Below are positions 1-9,371 of a stretch of DNA of 64,000 nt, in pieces. Each line of letters starts with the position of its first letter. Position 1 is the stretch's first letter. The notes beneath the pieces are model-generated. The model was not told the DNA's origin. It worked only from the letters and a program-made list of their open reading frames with translations, and did no database searches. Both the position numbers and the translations under genes were made by a program. Origin of the DNA: Streptomyces sp. HNM0574 (GTDB lineage: Bacteria > Actinomycetota > Actinomycetes > Streptomycetales > Streptomycetaceae); assembly GCF_012726235.1 (NCBI RefSeq), contig NZ_JAASAH010000003.1:310001-374000 (forward strand). The letters are read 5' to 3'.

Positions 1-153
1 CCCGTACTCGGTGACGTCCTTGCACTCGCTGTGCAGCACCGGATTGCCGACGACGGTGACCGGACGGGCCGTGCCGCGCTCCCGGTGCGCGGTCTCGCGG
101 GCCTCGCAGTCCTGCGTGTCGTCGATGAACTCACTGGTCCGCTGCTCCGCCAT
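1..153 (-). CDS. def: peptide deformylase, 5' part only
   Basis: Only the first 51 codons are inside the window; the gene runs off the left edge. The readable protein has a short acidic lead, then the run [18 protein letters not shown], which is the typical N-terminal 'GNPVLH' beginning of peptide deformylase, the metalloenzyme that removes formyl from the initiator methionine. The ATG at 153 is preceded by GAGGAAGG at a good distance, so the start is well supported. The catalytic motifs lie outside the window. It shares the strand of the next gene but is separated from it by about 95 bases. The family call rests on the N-terminus only. Confidence 0.75.
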   Translation of the reverse strand, partial: MAEQRTSEFIDDTQDCEARETAHRERGTARPVTVVGNPVLHSECKDVTEYG

Positions 154-248
154 GCCGCCGTACGCCTTCCTCACCGCCGAAGGGCCGCCGCCGAGGGGCC
201 GGCCCGAAAAACAATCGCCCTACAGGGTACGGGGCGCGCGGGAATGCC

Positions 249-1250
249 TCAGCAGACCTCCTCAAGATCCCGCCATTCCCGGGTGTCCGGGCTGTCCGCG
301 ACCCATCCGTCGAGCAGCCCGCGCACCAGCTGCGCCGGGGCCGCCAGCCCGCACTCGCGCTCCGGCACCCACAGCTCACCGGGACCGCCCGAGGGCAGGT
401 AGCCCAGCGGACCGGGATGCCCGGGGGAGCTGTGGTCGTGCGGGTCCAGGTGCACCGAGCCGTCGCCCTCGTCCGTGGGCATGCTGCTCTCCGAGCAGGA
501 GCGGCACAGCAGCCGCACCGAGGACGACCAGTCCTCGGCGGCGAAACCGGCGTCGGCCGCGAGCCGCTCCAGCGCGTCCCGGTCGGCCTCGGTGGCCGCC
601 TCCAGCAGCACCACCCAGGTCGGAACCGGCGAGGGCGCCCACAGCTCGATCTCGTCGAAGACCGGGTACGAGGGCCCGGCCGACGTCGTCCGCTCGCCGT
701 GCGGGACACCGTCGTGCAGCACCACCTCGCCCCAGCGGCGGCCCGAGGACGGCAGCGGAATGCTGTGCACCTCCAGCCGGGCCGGGTCGATCCGGCGGCC
801 CCACACCACCTCGGCCTCGCCCTCCGGCGACAGCCGCACGGCCGCGCTGCCCAGCTGCATGCCCGTCGGCTCGTCCCCCGCGACGGCCGGCTGCGTCTGC
901 CCGGGGACGCGCAGCCCGTACGCCTGCCACGCGCGCCGCGCCAGCGGCCAGTCCTGCAGGGCCGTCGCGGCGATGCCGACGTTCCACCAGTCCGGGGCGC
1001 CGGACTCGCGCTCCAGCAGCGCGACGGCGCGCAGCCCCGCGGCCCGCGCCTGCTCCCAGTCGTGCCGGAACTTGTGCAGCAGCGCGAGGTTGAACCACGA
1101 CTCGGACAGCCACGGCTCCAGATCAGCGGCACGGGTGAGCAGGGCGCCCGCGTCCTCGTAGCGCCCGTCTCCGATGAGGGTGAACGCGCGGTCGGTCGCC
1201 TTCCTCCAGGACGTGGAGGGCCGATGCCGCGCCTTGCCGAAGATCCTCAC
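249..1250 (-). CDS. TPR-like protein of unknown function
   Basis: A 333-residue soluble protein. Residues about 15-110 look like two or three tetratricopeptide-type helical pairs (FTLIGDGRYEDAGALLTRAA, then SWFNLALLHKFRHDWEQARA and WNVGIAATALQDWPLARRAW), which usually bind other proteins. The remaining two thirds are rich in Trp, Glu and Pro and contain a CRSC pair near residue 235, but I recognise no enzyme motif. A longer frame is open upstream. I chose the GTG at 1250 because GCGGGAA lies just before it and the upstream residues are an implausible Arg/Gly run. It is followed by the deformylase gene on the same strand. Function unknown. Confidence 0.8.
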   Translation of the reverse strand: MRIFGKARHRPSTSWRKATDRAFTLIGDGRYEDAGALLTRAADLEPWLSESWFNLALLHKFRHDWEQARAAGLRAVALLERESGAPDWWNVGIAATALQDWPLARRAWQAYGLRVPGQTQPAVAGDEPTGMQLGSAAVRLSPEGEAEVVWGRRIDPARLEVHSIPLPSSGRRWGEVVLHDGVPHGERTTSAGPSYPVFDEIELWAPSPVPTWVVLLEAATEADRDALERLAADAGFAAEDWSSSVRLLCRSCSESSMPTDEGDGSVHLDPHDHSSPGHPGPLGYLPSGGPGELWVPERECGLAAPAQLVRGLLDGWVADSPDTREWRDLEEVC

Positions 1251-1454
1251 GATGTTCCCGCCTGATTCCCGCCTGTTGCTGGATTCCCGGCCGCCTCCCG
1301 GCCGGTCCTCACCCCGTACGGCCACGCCTCCCGCGCACCGTCTCGTCGGCCGTACCGGCCGTATGCGCCGTCTGAACCCGTGTGTGCCTTTTCCGCGGTT
1401 GCCCCTCTTCGCATCCAACCATGCCCACCCGGGTGCGCGCTCACTACCCGGGAG

Positions 1455-2711
1455 TCACGCAGCAGGCCCCCGGGAGACGACCCGCGCCAGCGCCTCCACG
1501 ACCCGTGGTTCGTAGTCGTACGCGCTGCCGAGCCGCAGGCGTTCCAGGGCCCGGAGGGAGCCGTCGACGGTCCCGTTCCCCCGCTCGACGGCCTCCTTCC
1601 CCACTGCCCGCGACACCATGTCCGCATAGGCGTTGGACGTGCGAACGATACGTGCGGTGAAGGGCTGTTCACGGTAGGGGTCCGCCTGCCGCTCGACGGC
1701 GGAGGCGACCGCCGCCGGCACCCCCGTCTCCCGCGCGACGGCGCCGCCCAGCGCGGCGATCCGGCGGGCCAGGGCCGGGGGTTCGGCGGCGCCGCCCGGC
1801 ACCGGGTCGGGCAGCGACAGCCGTCCGACGTCGTGCAGCAGCGCCGCGTACTCCAGCACGGTGAGTTCCGGCTCCCGCAGCCCCAGCTCGCGGCCCACGG
1901 CCCGGCTCAGCGCGGCGACCCGGCGCGCGTGCCCGCGCGGGGCGCAGCCCGCGACCTCGGCGGCGCGGGCCAGCGCCGCGACGGTCTGCCGGCGGGTGGT
2001 GTGCACGGCCGCGCGGCGGCGGGACGCGAACCGGGTGAGCAGCAGCGGCGCGCACAGCACCGGCAGCGCCCACAGCCCGGCCGCCGCCACCCCCGGCGCG
2101 AGCACCGTGCCGGTCGCCGCGACGGCGCACACCACGCCGGGCCGGGCCCGCGCCCGCTCCCGCAGCAGCGGCCCGACGGGCCGTCCCGTACGGCCGGCGG
2201 CGAGAACGGCGGCGAGCACCGCGTCGCACAGGCCGGTGAGCAGGGCGACGCCGAGCAGGACCAGCACCTGGCCCGTGCCGGGCCCGAACGCGCCCGCGCC
2301 GTACAGCGGTTGGCAGCAGACGGCGGCGAACGCGGTGGCCAGCACGCTCCGCACCGCGTAGTCCGCCGAGGGCGCCCGGCCGAGCGCCAGCTGCGGCGCC
2401 GCCCCGAGCAGCCCCGCCAGCACGACGACGGCGACGCACTGCAGCACCCCGTGCGTCGCGGGCCGCCCGCCGACCTCGCCGAGCAGCGCGTACCCGAGCG
2501 CCGCGGCGGCGCTCAACGGCGCCCCCGTCCGGGCCCGCACGCCGGTGTCCGCGTCCGGGAGCCGTACCCGTACGGCCTCGCCCACGGCGACGAGGAGGCC
2601 GAACGCGAGGGCCACACCGGGCTGTTCGAGCCCGGCGAGCAGCACCGAACCGAGCGCGACGACGACCAGCACCCCCGCGCCGACGTACAGCGCCCCCGCC
2701 GGACGGCTCAC
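1455..2711 (-). CDS. membrane protein with degenerate HD domain
   Basis: A 418-residue protein. The first half (residues about 5-235) has six or seven hydrophobic segments. The second half resembles an HD phosphohydrolase: LEYAALLHDVGRLSLPDP near residue 290 matches the HD motif region. It lacks the later HHERLDGSGYP-type GYP block that its upstream neighbour keeps, and it has lost most metal-binding histidines. It starts with GTG overlapping the stop of the upstream HD-GYP gene (GTGA), so the two are probably translationally coupled. It is best read as a diverged, possibly catalytically dead paralogue of the HD-GYP protein. Confidence 0.8.
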   Translation of the reverse strand: MSRPAGALYVGAGVLVVVALGSVLLAGLEQPGVALAFGLLVAVGEAVRVRLPDADTGVRARTGAPLSAAAALGYALLGEVGGRPATHGVLQCVAVVVLAGLLGAAPQLALGRAPSADYAVRSVLATAFAAVCCQPLYGAGAFGPGTGQVLVLLGVALLTGLCDAVLAAVLAAGRTGRPVGPLLRERARARPGVVCAVAATGTVLAPGVAAAGLWALPVLCAPLLLTRFASRRRAAVHTTRRQTVAALARAAEVAGCAPRGHARRVAALSRAVGRELGLREPELTVLEYAALLHDVGRLSLPDPVPGGAAEPPALARRIAALGGAVARETGVPAAVASAVERQADPYREQPFTARIVRTSNAYADMVSRAVGKEAVERGNGTVDGSLRALERLRLGSAYDYEPRVVEALARVVSRGPAA

Positions 2712-4018
2712 CGCGCGGCCCCACCGCTCAGCGGCGCGTGCGCGGTGACGTCCGCCGCCGGGGTCCACTCCTCGCGGGCCAGCGCGCGGGTCAGGGCGGC
2801 CACCATGCGGGGGTCGAACTGGGTGCCCGCGCACCGCCGCAGCTCCCGCAGCGCCGTCTTCACGGGGCGGGCCCGGCGGTAGCTGCGGGTCGACGTCATG
2901 GCGTCGAAGGCGTCGGCGACGGCGACGAGCCGGGCGAACTCGGGAATCCCGTCGCCGGAGAGGCCGTAGGGGTAGCCGGAGCCGTCCAGCCGTTCGTGGT
3001 GGTGCAGGATCGCGGCGCGCGCCTCGTCCAGGAAGCCGATGCCGCGCACCATCTCGTGCCCGTACTCCGGGTGCAGTTCGATCACCCGGCGCTCCTCGGG
3101 GGTGAGCGGGCCGTCCTTGCACAGCAGCCGGGTGGGCACGCCCAGCTTGCCGACGTCGTGCAGGGTGCCCGCCAGGCGCACCGCCTCCGTCCGCGAGGCG
3201 TCCATCCCGAGCTCCCGCGCGATGAGGACGGACGCCTCGCCGACCCGTTCGCCGTGCCCGCAGGTGTAGCGGTCCTTGATGTCCACGGCCCGCAGGAGGG
3301 CGCGGACGGCGGCACGGTGCGCGCCGCGCTCCCGGTCACCGTGCGCGAAGACCCGGAAGCCGAGGCACCCGGGCAGCAGCACCAGCAGCGCGGCCACCGG
3401 CCCGTACCGGCTCTCCCACAGCACCGCCGCCATCAGCCCGGTGCCCGCGTACAGCAGATGCGGCACCACCGCGTACGGCAACCGCCCGCGCCACGCGGCC
3501 CGTACGGGCCGGCGCTCGGCCAGGACCAGGACGGCCCCGTCGAGCGCGGTCAGCACCAGGCAGAAGGCGAGCCCGGCGACGGCCGCGGGCAGCAGCGCCT
3601 GCGGGAGGTGCGGGGCGGTCGCGCGCGCGGCGGCGGCCGCCGCCCAGGCCGCCAGGGCGAGTTGGGCGGCGTGCCAGACACGGCGGGCGCCGGCGTGCCG
3701 CGGCTCGGCCCGGCCGAGCAGCGCACCGGGGACCGGCACCAGCGCGGCCGCGGCGGGCGGCAGCAGGAAGACCCCGGCGAGCAGCACCGGGAAGAGCGGG
3801 GTGAACGGCCCCGTGTCCCGGGGCAGCCAGGGGCTCAGCCGCGGGCAGCGCAGGGCGTACTCGGCGGCGGCGTACAGCGCGGCCAGCGGCAGCAGCACCG
3901 GCCACCGGACCTCGCCGGCCTCCCGCAGGGCGGGCGCCACGGCGACGGCGGCCGCGAGCACGGCGGCGCCGATGCCCGCCACGGCCGCCCGGGGCAGCCG
4001 TGCCGTCCGGGTCCGCAT
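2708..4018 (-). CDS. membrane-anchored HD-GYP phosphohydrolase
   Basis: A 436-residue protein with six to eight predicted membrane helices in residues about 10-215, then a complete HD-GYP domain. The visible motifs are CGHGERV near 254, TLHDVGKLGVP, EYGHEMV, ILHHHERLDGSGYPYGLSG near 339, and the DAFDAMTSTRSYR block. HD-GYP proteins typically hydrolyse cyclic-di-GMP or related nucleotides; in streptomycetes c-di-GMP governs development through BldD. ATG 4018 is preceded by GGGAGGAGG, which decides this start over the longer frame. It is coupled to the degenerate paralogue downstream. The gene lies about 180 bases beyond rsrA, so co-transcription with sigR-rsrA is possible but not shown. Confidence 0.88.
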   Translation of the reverse strand: MRTRTARLPRAAVAGIGAAVLAAAVAVAPALREAGEVRWPVLLPLAALYAAAEYALRCPRLSPWLPRDTGPFTPLFPVLLAGVFLLPPAAAALVPVPGALLGRAEPRHAGARRVWHAAQLALAAWAAAAAARATAPHLPQALLPAAVAGLAFCLVLTALDGAVLVLAERRPVRAAWRGRLPYAVVPHLLYAGTGLMAAVLWESRYGPVAALLVLLPGCLGFRVFAHGDRERGAHRAAVRALLRAVDIKDRYTCGHGERVGEASVLIARELGMDASRTEAVRLAGTLHDVGKLGVPTRLLCKDGPLTPEERRVIELHPEYGHEMVRGIGFLDEARAAILHHHERLDGSGYPYGLSGDGIPEFARLVAVADAFDAMTSTRSYRRARPVKTALRELRRCAGTQFDPRMVAALTRALAREEWTPAADVTAHAPLSGGAAR

Positions 4019-4197
4019 ACCGCGCCTCCTCCCCTGCCGGGACGGTTGGGGAGGATAGGACGACGGGACGGGGCGGCGCGGAGCGATTTCCGGATTGTCC
4101 CGCAACGCACCGCAGCCGCTCACACCTTCGGGTGAGATGCGGCCCGACAGGCCCCGTCAGGGGCGCACTTGGGGGTGGCGGGCGGCGAACTGCCCGT

Positions 4198-4632
4198 TCA
4201 GGCGGGCTTGTTGCGCAGCGGCGAGGGGTGCGCGGACTGCTCGGCCCGGTTCTCCTCCCGGACCGTCCGCTCGGCCAGCTCGTCCTGCTCGGCCGCGCTG
4301 AGCTTCCCGGACGGACCGGCGGAGGCGGCGTCGCCGCCGGAACCCTCCGCCTCGTCCGCGGGCTCACCGGCCGTCTCGCCGGCGCGGATCACCTCGATCC
4401 GTCCCATCACCTTGGACCGCAGGTCCGCGGGGACGTCGTCGTGTCCGCAGCAGCGCTTGACCAGCTTCTTGACCTCCTGTTCGAGGCCGTACTTCTCGAA
4501 GCAGGGGGAGCATTCGTCGAAATGCTCCTTGAACTTCTCCGAGTCCTGGTCCGGCATCTCCTTGTCGAGGTACTCGTAGAGATGGTCCAGGACCTCAGAG
4601 CAGTCCGTTTCGTGCGGCTCTCCGCAACTCAT
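4198..4632 (-). CDS. rsrA: redox-sensing anti-sigma factor RsrA
   Basis: A zinc-binding anti-sigma factor (ZAS family) of 144 residues that sequesters sigma-R and releases it when its thiols form a disulfide. Key ligands are visible: an N-terminal Cys (ETDC), then HFDECSPC carrying the H-x3-C-x2-C motif, and a later CC pair in VKRCCGHDD. The ATG overlaps the sigR stop as ATGA, giving translational coupling and fixing the start. The protein is about 40 residues longer than the 105-residue S. coelicolor RsrA as I remember it; the extra part is an acidic, Gly/Ser/Ala-rich tail after residue 90. Control is through the sigma-R promoter upstream of sigR. Confidence 0.95.
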   Translation of the reverse strand: MSCGEPHETDCSEVLDHLYEYLDKEMPDQDSEKFKEHFDECSPCFEKYGLEQEVKKLVKRCCGHDDVPADLRSKVMGRIEVIRAGETAGEPADEAEGSGGDAASAGPSGKLSAAEQDELAERTVREENRAEQSAHPSPLRNKPA

Positions 4633-5477
4633 GAGCCCGAGCCCTTCCGGTCGTGCGACTCGTCACCCGGCTCAGCCGGCGATGCCCCGACGGCCGCGGC
4701 ACCGGCCGGGACCAGCCCGCGGCCCCGCGCGTAGTCCTCCAGCATGCCGCGAAGCTGCCGCCGTCCGCGGTGCAGACGCGACATCACGGTCCCGATGGGG
4801 GTCCCCATGATGTCCGCGATCTCCTTGTACGCAAAGCCCTCCACGTCCGCGAGGTACACCGCGATCCGGAACTCCTCCGGGATGGCCTGGAGGGCCTCCT
4901 TCACGTCCGAGTCCGGGAGGTGGTCGAGCGCCTGGGCCTCGGCGGAGCGCAGCCCGGTCGACATGTGCGACTCGGCGCGCGCCAGCTGCCAGTCCTCGAT
5001 CTCCTCGGCGGCACTGCGCTGGGGTTCGCGCTGCTTCTTCCGGTACGAGTTGATGAAGGTGTTGGTCAGAATCCGGTACAGCCACGCCTTGAGGTTCGTG
5101 CCCTCGCGGAACTGGTGGAAGGACGCGTACGCCTTCGCGTAGGTCTCCTGCACCAGGTCCTCGGCGTCGGCCGGGTTCCGGGTCATACGGAGCGCTGCCG
5201 AATACATCTGGTCGAGGTAGTTGAGGGCGTCCCGCTCGAAGCGCGCGCTGCGCGCCGCCTCGGTCTCGTGCCCGTCACTCCCGCCGTTCTCGGTCCCGGT
5301 GACCGGACCCACCTCCTCCGATGCCGCGGCGAGCCCGAACGCGGACCCACTCGAATCGGAGAATAGACGACGTTCGACTCCCCCCGCCGCCGGAATCCCC
5401 GCACCACCGGACAGCGCCACCGTGGCCCAGTCCAGGTCGACGGCCTGGGGACGCTGCGGGCAAGCGACTGAACCCAT
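4629..5477 (-). CDS. sigR: ECF sigma factor SigR (long and short isoforms)
   Basis: The ECF sigma factor for thiol-oxidative stress. Region 2 is visible around [18 protein letters not shown] and [14 protein letters not shown], and region 4 around [20 protein letters not shown]. From ATG 5477 (preceded by AAGGGAG) the product has 282 residues. An in-frame GTG at 5312 gives 227 residues, the length of the stable S. coelicolor sigma-R. The extension is exactly 55 codons, the same as the unstable sigma-R' isoform described in that species. Both starts are therefore plausible: the long one on the promoter-proximal induced transcript, the short one from internal initiation or an inner promoter. An exact sigma-R promoter lies just upstream. 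Confidence 0.95.
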   Translation of the reverse strand: MGSVACPQRPQAVDLDWATVALSGGAGIPAAGGVERRLFSDSSGSAFGLAAASEEVGPVTGTENGGSDGHETEAARSARFERDALNYLDQMYSAALRMTRNPADAEDLVQETYAKAYASFHQFREGTNLKAWLYRILTNTFINSYRKKQREPQRSAAEEIEDWQLARAESHMSTGLRSAEAQALDHLPDSDVKEALQAIPEEFRIAVYLADVEGFAYKEIADIMGTPIGTVMSRLHRGRRQLRGMLEDYARGRGLVPAGAAAVGASPAEPGDESHDRKGSGS

Positions 5478-5530
5478 ACGGGCGGCTCCCTTTCTCGACG
5501 TGACGATCGAAACGTTCCGACGGGCCGTAC

Positions 5531-5556
5531 AACACACGGCCCCCGCGCCTCATTCC
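5531..5556 (-). promoter_or_regulatory. sigma-R-type promoter of sigR
   Basis: On the minus strand GGAAT (5556-5552) and GTT (5533-5531) are separated by exactly 18 bases, the known sigma-R consensus GGAAT-N18/19-GTT. It sits about 55 bases before ATG 5477, so its transcript would include the long isoform start. The -35 element contains the last Glu codon and stop codon of the preceding hydrolase gene. This is positive autoregulation as known for sigRp2. Confidence 0.85.
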
Positions 5557-6218
5557 CGGCCGCCCCCGGAGATCTCCGCGCACCACCCGGCGACCGTCTC
5601 GGTGATCACGGCCAGCGCCGCCTCCTGCGCGTCCATCCCCTCCCGCGCGCTCTCCGCCCGCTTCGGCACCGCGAACCCGTGATCCGCCGAGGCCACCTCG
5701 GCCACCCGGGCCCCGGCGGGGAACTCCCCGGGGCGCCCGAACGGGTCCCGGCCGCCCTGCACGACCAGCGTCGGGAGCCCCGCGCCCGTCAGCTCCTCGG
5801 CCCGCGACTTCTCCGGCCTGCCCGGCGGGTGCAGCGGGAACGACAGCGCGAGCACCGCGACGGCGCCCAGCTCACGGCCCGTACGGCAGGCCACCCGCGC
5901 GCCCGCGCTGCGCCCGCCCGCGATCACCGGCGGTCCGGCGGCGGCCAGGGCCGGCCAGAGCGCCGTCCAGGCGGCGTCGAGGGTCTTCGGCGCGGGCGCG
6001 ACCTTCTTGCCCGCGACCCGCCAGGGCTGTTCGACCAGCGCGACGGTCACGCCCGTACCGGGCAGCGCCGCCGCCAGCGCCCGCAGGTCCCGGGCCTCGA
6101 TCCCGCCGCCCGCGCCGTGGCCGAGGGCCAGCACGGCGCGGGGGTGCTCCGCGTGGTGCCAGGTGATGCGGGCGTCGCCCGCCGGGGTGGTGACGGTCTG
6201 GGTCTTCGGGGCGTTCAT
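5550..6218 (-). CDS. alpha/beta hydrolase family protein (Tex30/dienelactone type)
   Basis: A 222-residue cytoplasmic alpha/beta hydrolase of the small KANL3/Tex30-like group. Motifs are LGHGAGGG (oxyanion region) near residue 37, IAGGRSAGARVA (nucleophile elbow, G-x-S-x-G) near 105, a probable Asp in VVQGGRDPFG and a catalytic His in ADHGFAVP. The substrate is unknown. ATG 6218 has AGGA eight bases upstream. It lies 25 bases after the SRAP gene on the same strand, so the two are probably one unit. Its final codons carry the sigR promoter. Confidence 0.85.
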   Translation of the reverse strand: MNAPKTQTVTTPAGDARITWHHAEHPRAVLALGHGAGGGIEARDLRALAAALPGTGVTVALVEQPWRVAGKKVAPAPKTLDAAWTALWPALAAAGPPVIAGGRSAGARVACRTGRELGAVAVLALSFPLHPPGRPEKSRAEELTGAGLPTLVVQGGRDPFGRPGEFPAGARVAEVASADHGFAVPKRAESAREGMDAQEAALAVITETVAGWCAEISGGGRE

Positions 6219-6243
6219 GGGGGCATCCTGCCGCACGGCGCCC

Positions 6244-7062
6244 TCAGAACAGGGTGCCGACCTCCGGGCCGTCCAGCGGCTTGAGCAGGTCGGGGCTGTT
6301 GTTGCGGACGTTGCTGACGTCGGTGGAGACCGGGTAGGCGCGCATCAGCCCGGGCGGGGGCGGCGCCAGCAGGCCGCGCAGCTGCTCGTCCTCGGTGCGG
6401 GCGGGGTCGAGCCAGGCGTCCCAGCGGTCCTCGGTGAGCATCAGCGGCATCCGCGGGTGGATGTCCGACAGCGAGCGCGGTCCGTCCTCGCCGCTGTCCC
6501 CGGCCAGCGGCGCCGTCTCGGCCTCGGTGGTGATCACCGCGCAGGTGACCCACCAGGCCATGGGGTGCTCGCCGGGCAGCGTCCGGTCCCGCCAGAACTC
6601 GTACAGTCCGGCCATCGCCATCACGGAGCCGTCCGCCGGGGTCACGAAGTAGGGCTGCTTCATGGCCCGTTTCCGCTTCCCCTCCTGCTCCAGGCGCAGT
6701 TCCGTATCGGCGGTGACCCACTCGAAGTAGCCGTCGGCCGGGAGCAGGCAGCGGCGGGAGGCGAAGGCACGGCGGTAGGCGGGCTTCTCGTGCACCGTCT
6801 CGGCCCGCGCGTTGATCATCTTCGGCCCGCTGCCGGGGTCCTTCGCCCAGGACGGGACGAGGCCCCACTTCAGCACCCGCAGCTGCCGCACCGGGTCCGG
6901 CACGTCCGCGCCCTTGAGCGGGCGGTCGAGGACGGCGTGCACCTGTTTCGTCGGCGCGACGTTCCAGTCCGGCTCCAGAGTCTCCTCCGGGTCCCACTTC
7001 TCCACCCCGAACAGGCCCACCAGATCCTCGGGCCTCCGGCTCGCTGCATACCGACCGCACAT
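6244..7062 (-). CDS. SRAP-domain abasic-site protein (YedK/HMCES family)
   Basis: 272 residues beginning MCGRYA, the hallmark of the SRAP family: Cys2 becomes the N-terminus after Met removal and forms a thiazolidine cross-link with abasic sites in single-stranded DNA. Also visible are WNVAPT, WGLVPSWAKD, INARAETV, CLLPADGYFEW and LSDIHPRMPLML with the conserved Asn, Glu and His. Length is a little above the usual 220-240, partly through an insertion around residues 125-145. It protects abasic sites during replication. It is divergent from the plus-strand membrane protease and probably leads an operon with the downstream hydrolase. Confidence 0.93.
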   Translation of the reverse strand: MCGRYAASRRPEDLVGLFGVEKWDPEETLEPDWNVAPTKQVHAVLDRPLKGADVPDPVRQLRVLKWGLVPSWAKDPGSGPKMINARAETVHEKPAYRRAFASRRCLLPADGYFEWVTADTELRLEQEGKRKRAMKQPYFVTPADGSVMAMAGLYEFWRDRTLPGEHPMAWWVTCAVITTEAETAPLAGDSGEDGPRSLSDIHPRMPLMLTEDRWDAWLDPARTEDEQLRGLLAPPPPGLMRAYPVSTDVSNVRNNSPDLLKPLDGPEVGTLF

Positions 7063-7206
7063 ACGTGCCAGACTGCCACGCCGCACGTGGGGCGCGGGCC
7101 GAGTGTCACAAGGCCGCCCCGGACCCGGACGCGGGGGAACCGCCGCCGGGCCCCCGGACGACCGAACCAGCGGGGGCCCGAGCGAGAAGGACGAGAAAGA
7201 GGAGAG

Positions 7207-7920
7207 ATGGACACCGCGAGCTTCACCGAGATCTGGGACCGGGTCTTCGGCAGCCAGCCCGACCCGGACCAGTGGCTGGTCATCGTCACCGGGCTCGTCG
7301 CGCTGGCCGCCGTCACCCCGCACAACGTCTGGCGGATATCGCGCAACGCCGTGACCATCGCGCACGAGGGCGGCCACGGCCTCGTCGCGCTGCTCTCCGG
7401 GCGCCGCCTCGACGGCATCAGGCTGCACTCCGACACCTCGGGCCTCACCGTCTCGCGCGGCAAGCCCACCGGCATCGGCATGGTGCTCACCGCCGCCTCC
7501 GGCTACACCGCCCCGCCCCTGCTCGGCCTCGGCGGCGCCTGGCTGCTCGCCGCGAACCACATCACGCTGCTGCTCTGGCTCGCCACCGCGCTGCTCCTCG
7601 CCATGCTCGTGATGATCCGCAACGCGTACGGCGTGCTCACCGTCTTCCTCTCCGGCGGCGCCTTCGTCCTCGTCTCCTGGCTGACCGGACCGCACGTCCA
7701 GGCCGCCTTCGCGTACGGCGTCGTGTGGTTCCTGCTGCTGGGCGGCGTACGGCCGGTGTTCGAGCTCCAGGGGAAGCGGCGCCGCGGAGGCGCCCCCGAC
7801 TCGGACGCCGACCAGCTCGCCCGGCTCACCCACCTCCCGGCCGCCGTGTGGCTGGTGCTCTTCCACGCGGTGTCCCTGTGCGCCCTCATCGGCGGCGGAC
7901 GGTGGCTCCTCAGGCTGTGA
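7207..7920 (+). CDS. M50-like membrane metalloprotease
   Basis: A 237-residue polytopic membrane protein with HEGGH (residues about 53-57) in the run [17 protein letters not shown], matching the HExxH zinc motif of the M50B-like streptomycete membrane peptidases. There are about six hydrophobic segments, at residues about 20-40, 50-65, 90-115, 120-140, 150-180 and 215-237. A second-metal-ligand motif is not obvious, so the substrate and proteolytic role are unknown. ATG 7207 follows AGGAGAG, and the long upstream frame is not coding. Divergent from the SRAP gene; aroA follows 76 bases downstream. Confidence 0.82.
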   Translation: MDTASFTEIWDRVFGSQPDPDQWLVIVTGLVALAAVTPHNVWRISRNAVTIAHEGGHGLVALLSGRRLDGIRLHSDTSGLTVSRGKPTGIGMVLTAASGYTAPPLLGLGGAWLLAANHITLLLWLATALLLAMLVMIRNAYGVLTVFLSGGAFVLVSWLTGPHVQAAFAYGVVWFLLLGGVRPVFELQGKRRRGGAPDSDADQLARLTHLPAAVWLVLFHAVSLCALIGGGRWLLRL

Positions 7921-7996
7921 GCGGGGCCCGACGGGGAGGTCGGACGGGGTACTTCAGTTTTCGTCGGCCTTCCACGAACGCACTAAAGTGTGGGCC

Positions 7997-9358
7997 ATGA
8001 CCGATTCCACTGAAGCCGCTGCTCACTGGCGCGCGCCGCTCGCGTCCGGCCCGATCGACGCGACCGTCACCGTGCCCGGTTCCAAATCGGTCACCAACCG
8101 CGGCCTGGTCCTGGCCGCGCTCTCCACCGAGCCGGGCTGGCTGCGCCGCCCGCTCCGCTCCCGCGACACCCTGCTGATGGCCGGGGCGCTGCGGGCCATG
8201 GGCGTGCACATCGAGGAAACGGTCTCCTCCAGCTCGTCCGCCACCGGCGCCCCGGCCACCGGCGGCGGCGAGGCCTGGCGGATCATCCCGGCCGGCCTGC
8301 ACGGCCCGGCCACCGTCGACGTCGGCAACGCGGGCACGGTCATGCGCTTCCTGCCGCCCGTCGCCGCGCTGGCCGACGGCCCGGTCCGGTTCGACGGCGA
8401 CCCGCGCAGCTACGAGCGCCCGCTGCACGGCGTGATCGACGCGCTGCGCGCCCTCGGCGCCCGCATCGACGACGACAAGCGCGGCGCGCTCCCCCTCACC
8501 GTGCACGGCGGCGGCTCGGTCGAGGGCGGGACGGTCGAGATCGACGCGTCCTCCTCCAGCCAGTTCGTCAGCGCCCTGCTGCTCTCCGGCGCCCGGTTCA
8601 ACCAGGGCGTGGAGGTCCGGCACACCGGCGGCGCGCTGCCGTCGATGCCGCACATCCGGATGACGATCGAGATGCTGCGCCAGGCCGGCGTCAAGGTCGA
8701 CTCCCCCGAGGACGGCGGCGAGGCCGACGTCTGGCGCGTCACCCCCGGCGCGCTGCTCGGCCGTGACCTGGTCGTCGAGCCCGACCTGTCGAACGCGCAG
8801 CCGTTCCTGGCCGCCGCGCTCGTCACCGGCGGCACCGTCACCGTCCCGGACTGGCCCGCGCACACCGCGCAGCCCGGCGACGCGCTGCGCGAGATCTTCA
8901 CCGCGATGGGCGGCTCCTGCGAACTCACCGAGCGCGGGCTGACGTTCACCGGCAGCGGCCGGATCCACGGCATCGACGTCGACCTGAGCGAGGTCGGCGA
9001 GCTGACCCCGGGCATCGCCGCCGTCGCCGCGCTCGCCGAGGGCGAGTCCGTGCTGCGCGGCGTCGCCCACCTCCGGCTGCACGAGACGGACCGGCTGGCC
9101 GCGCTCACCAAGGAGATCAACGGCCTCGGCGGCGACGTCACCGAGACCGAGGACGGCCTGCGCATCCGCCCCCGCCCGCTGCACGGCGGCGTCTTCCACA
9201 CCTACGACGACCACCGGCTGGCCACCGCCGGCGCGCTGCTCGGCCTCGCCGTCGAGGGCGTCGAGGTGGAGAACATCGCCACCACCGGCAAGACCCTCCC
9301 CGACTTCCCCGCCATGTGGGCCGCCATGCTCGGCGAACCCGACGGAGGGCGAGGCTGA
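7997..9358 (+). CDS. aroA: 3-phosphoshikimate 1-carboxyvinyltransferase (EPSP synthase)
   Basis: 453 residues catalysing shikimate-3-phosphate + phosphoenolpyruvate to EPSP in the chorismate pathway. Motifs: [16 protein letters not shown] (substrate-binding loop with Lys and Arg), [13 protein letters not shown], the Ser pair in [25 protein letters not shown] and the C-terminal [15 protein letters not shown]. Length is normal. ATG 7997 is poorly provided with a Shine-Dalgarno sequence. rsgA follows after 13 bases, so the two are probably co-transcribed. Confidence 0.96.
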   Translation: MTDSTEAAAHWRAPLASGPIDATVTVPGSKSVTNRGLVLAALSTEPGWLRRPLRSRDTLLMAGALRAMGVHIEETVSSSSSATGAPATGGGEAWRIIPAGLHGPATVDVGNAGTVMRFLPPVAALADGPVRFDGDPRSYERPLHGVIDALRALGARIDDDKRGALPLTVHGGGSVEGGTVEIDASSSSQFVSALLLSGARFNQGVEVRHTGGALPSMPHIRMTIEMLRQAGVKVDSPEDGGEADVWRVTPGALLGRDLVVEPDLSNAQPFLAAALVTGGTVTVPDWPAHTAQPGDALREIFTAMGGSCELTERGLTFTGSGRIHGIDVDLSEVGELTPGIAAVAALAEGESVLRGVAHLRLHETDRLAALTKEINGLGGDVTETEDGLRIRPRPLHGGVFHTYDDHRLATAGALLGLAVEGVEVENIATTGKTLPDFPAMWAAMLGEPDGGRG

Positions 9359-9371
9359 GGGGTACGCCGCG

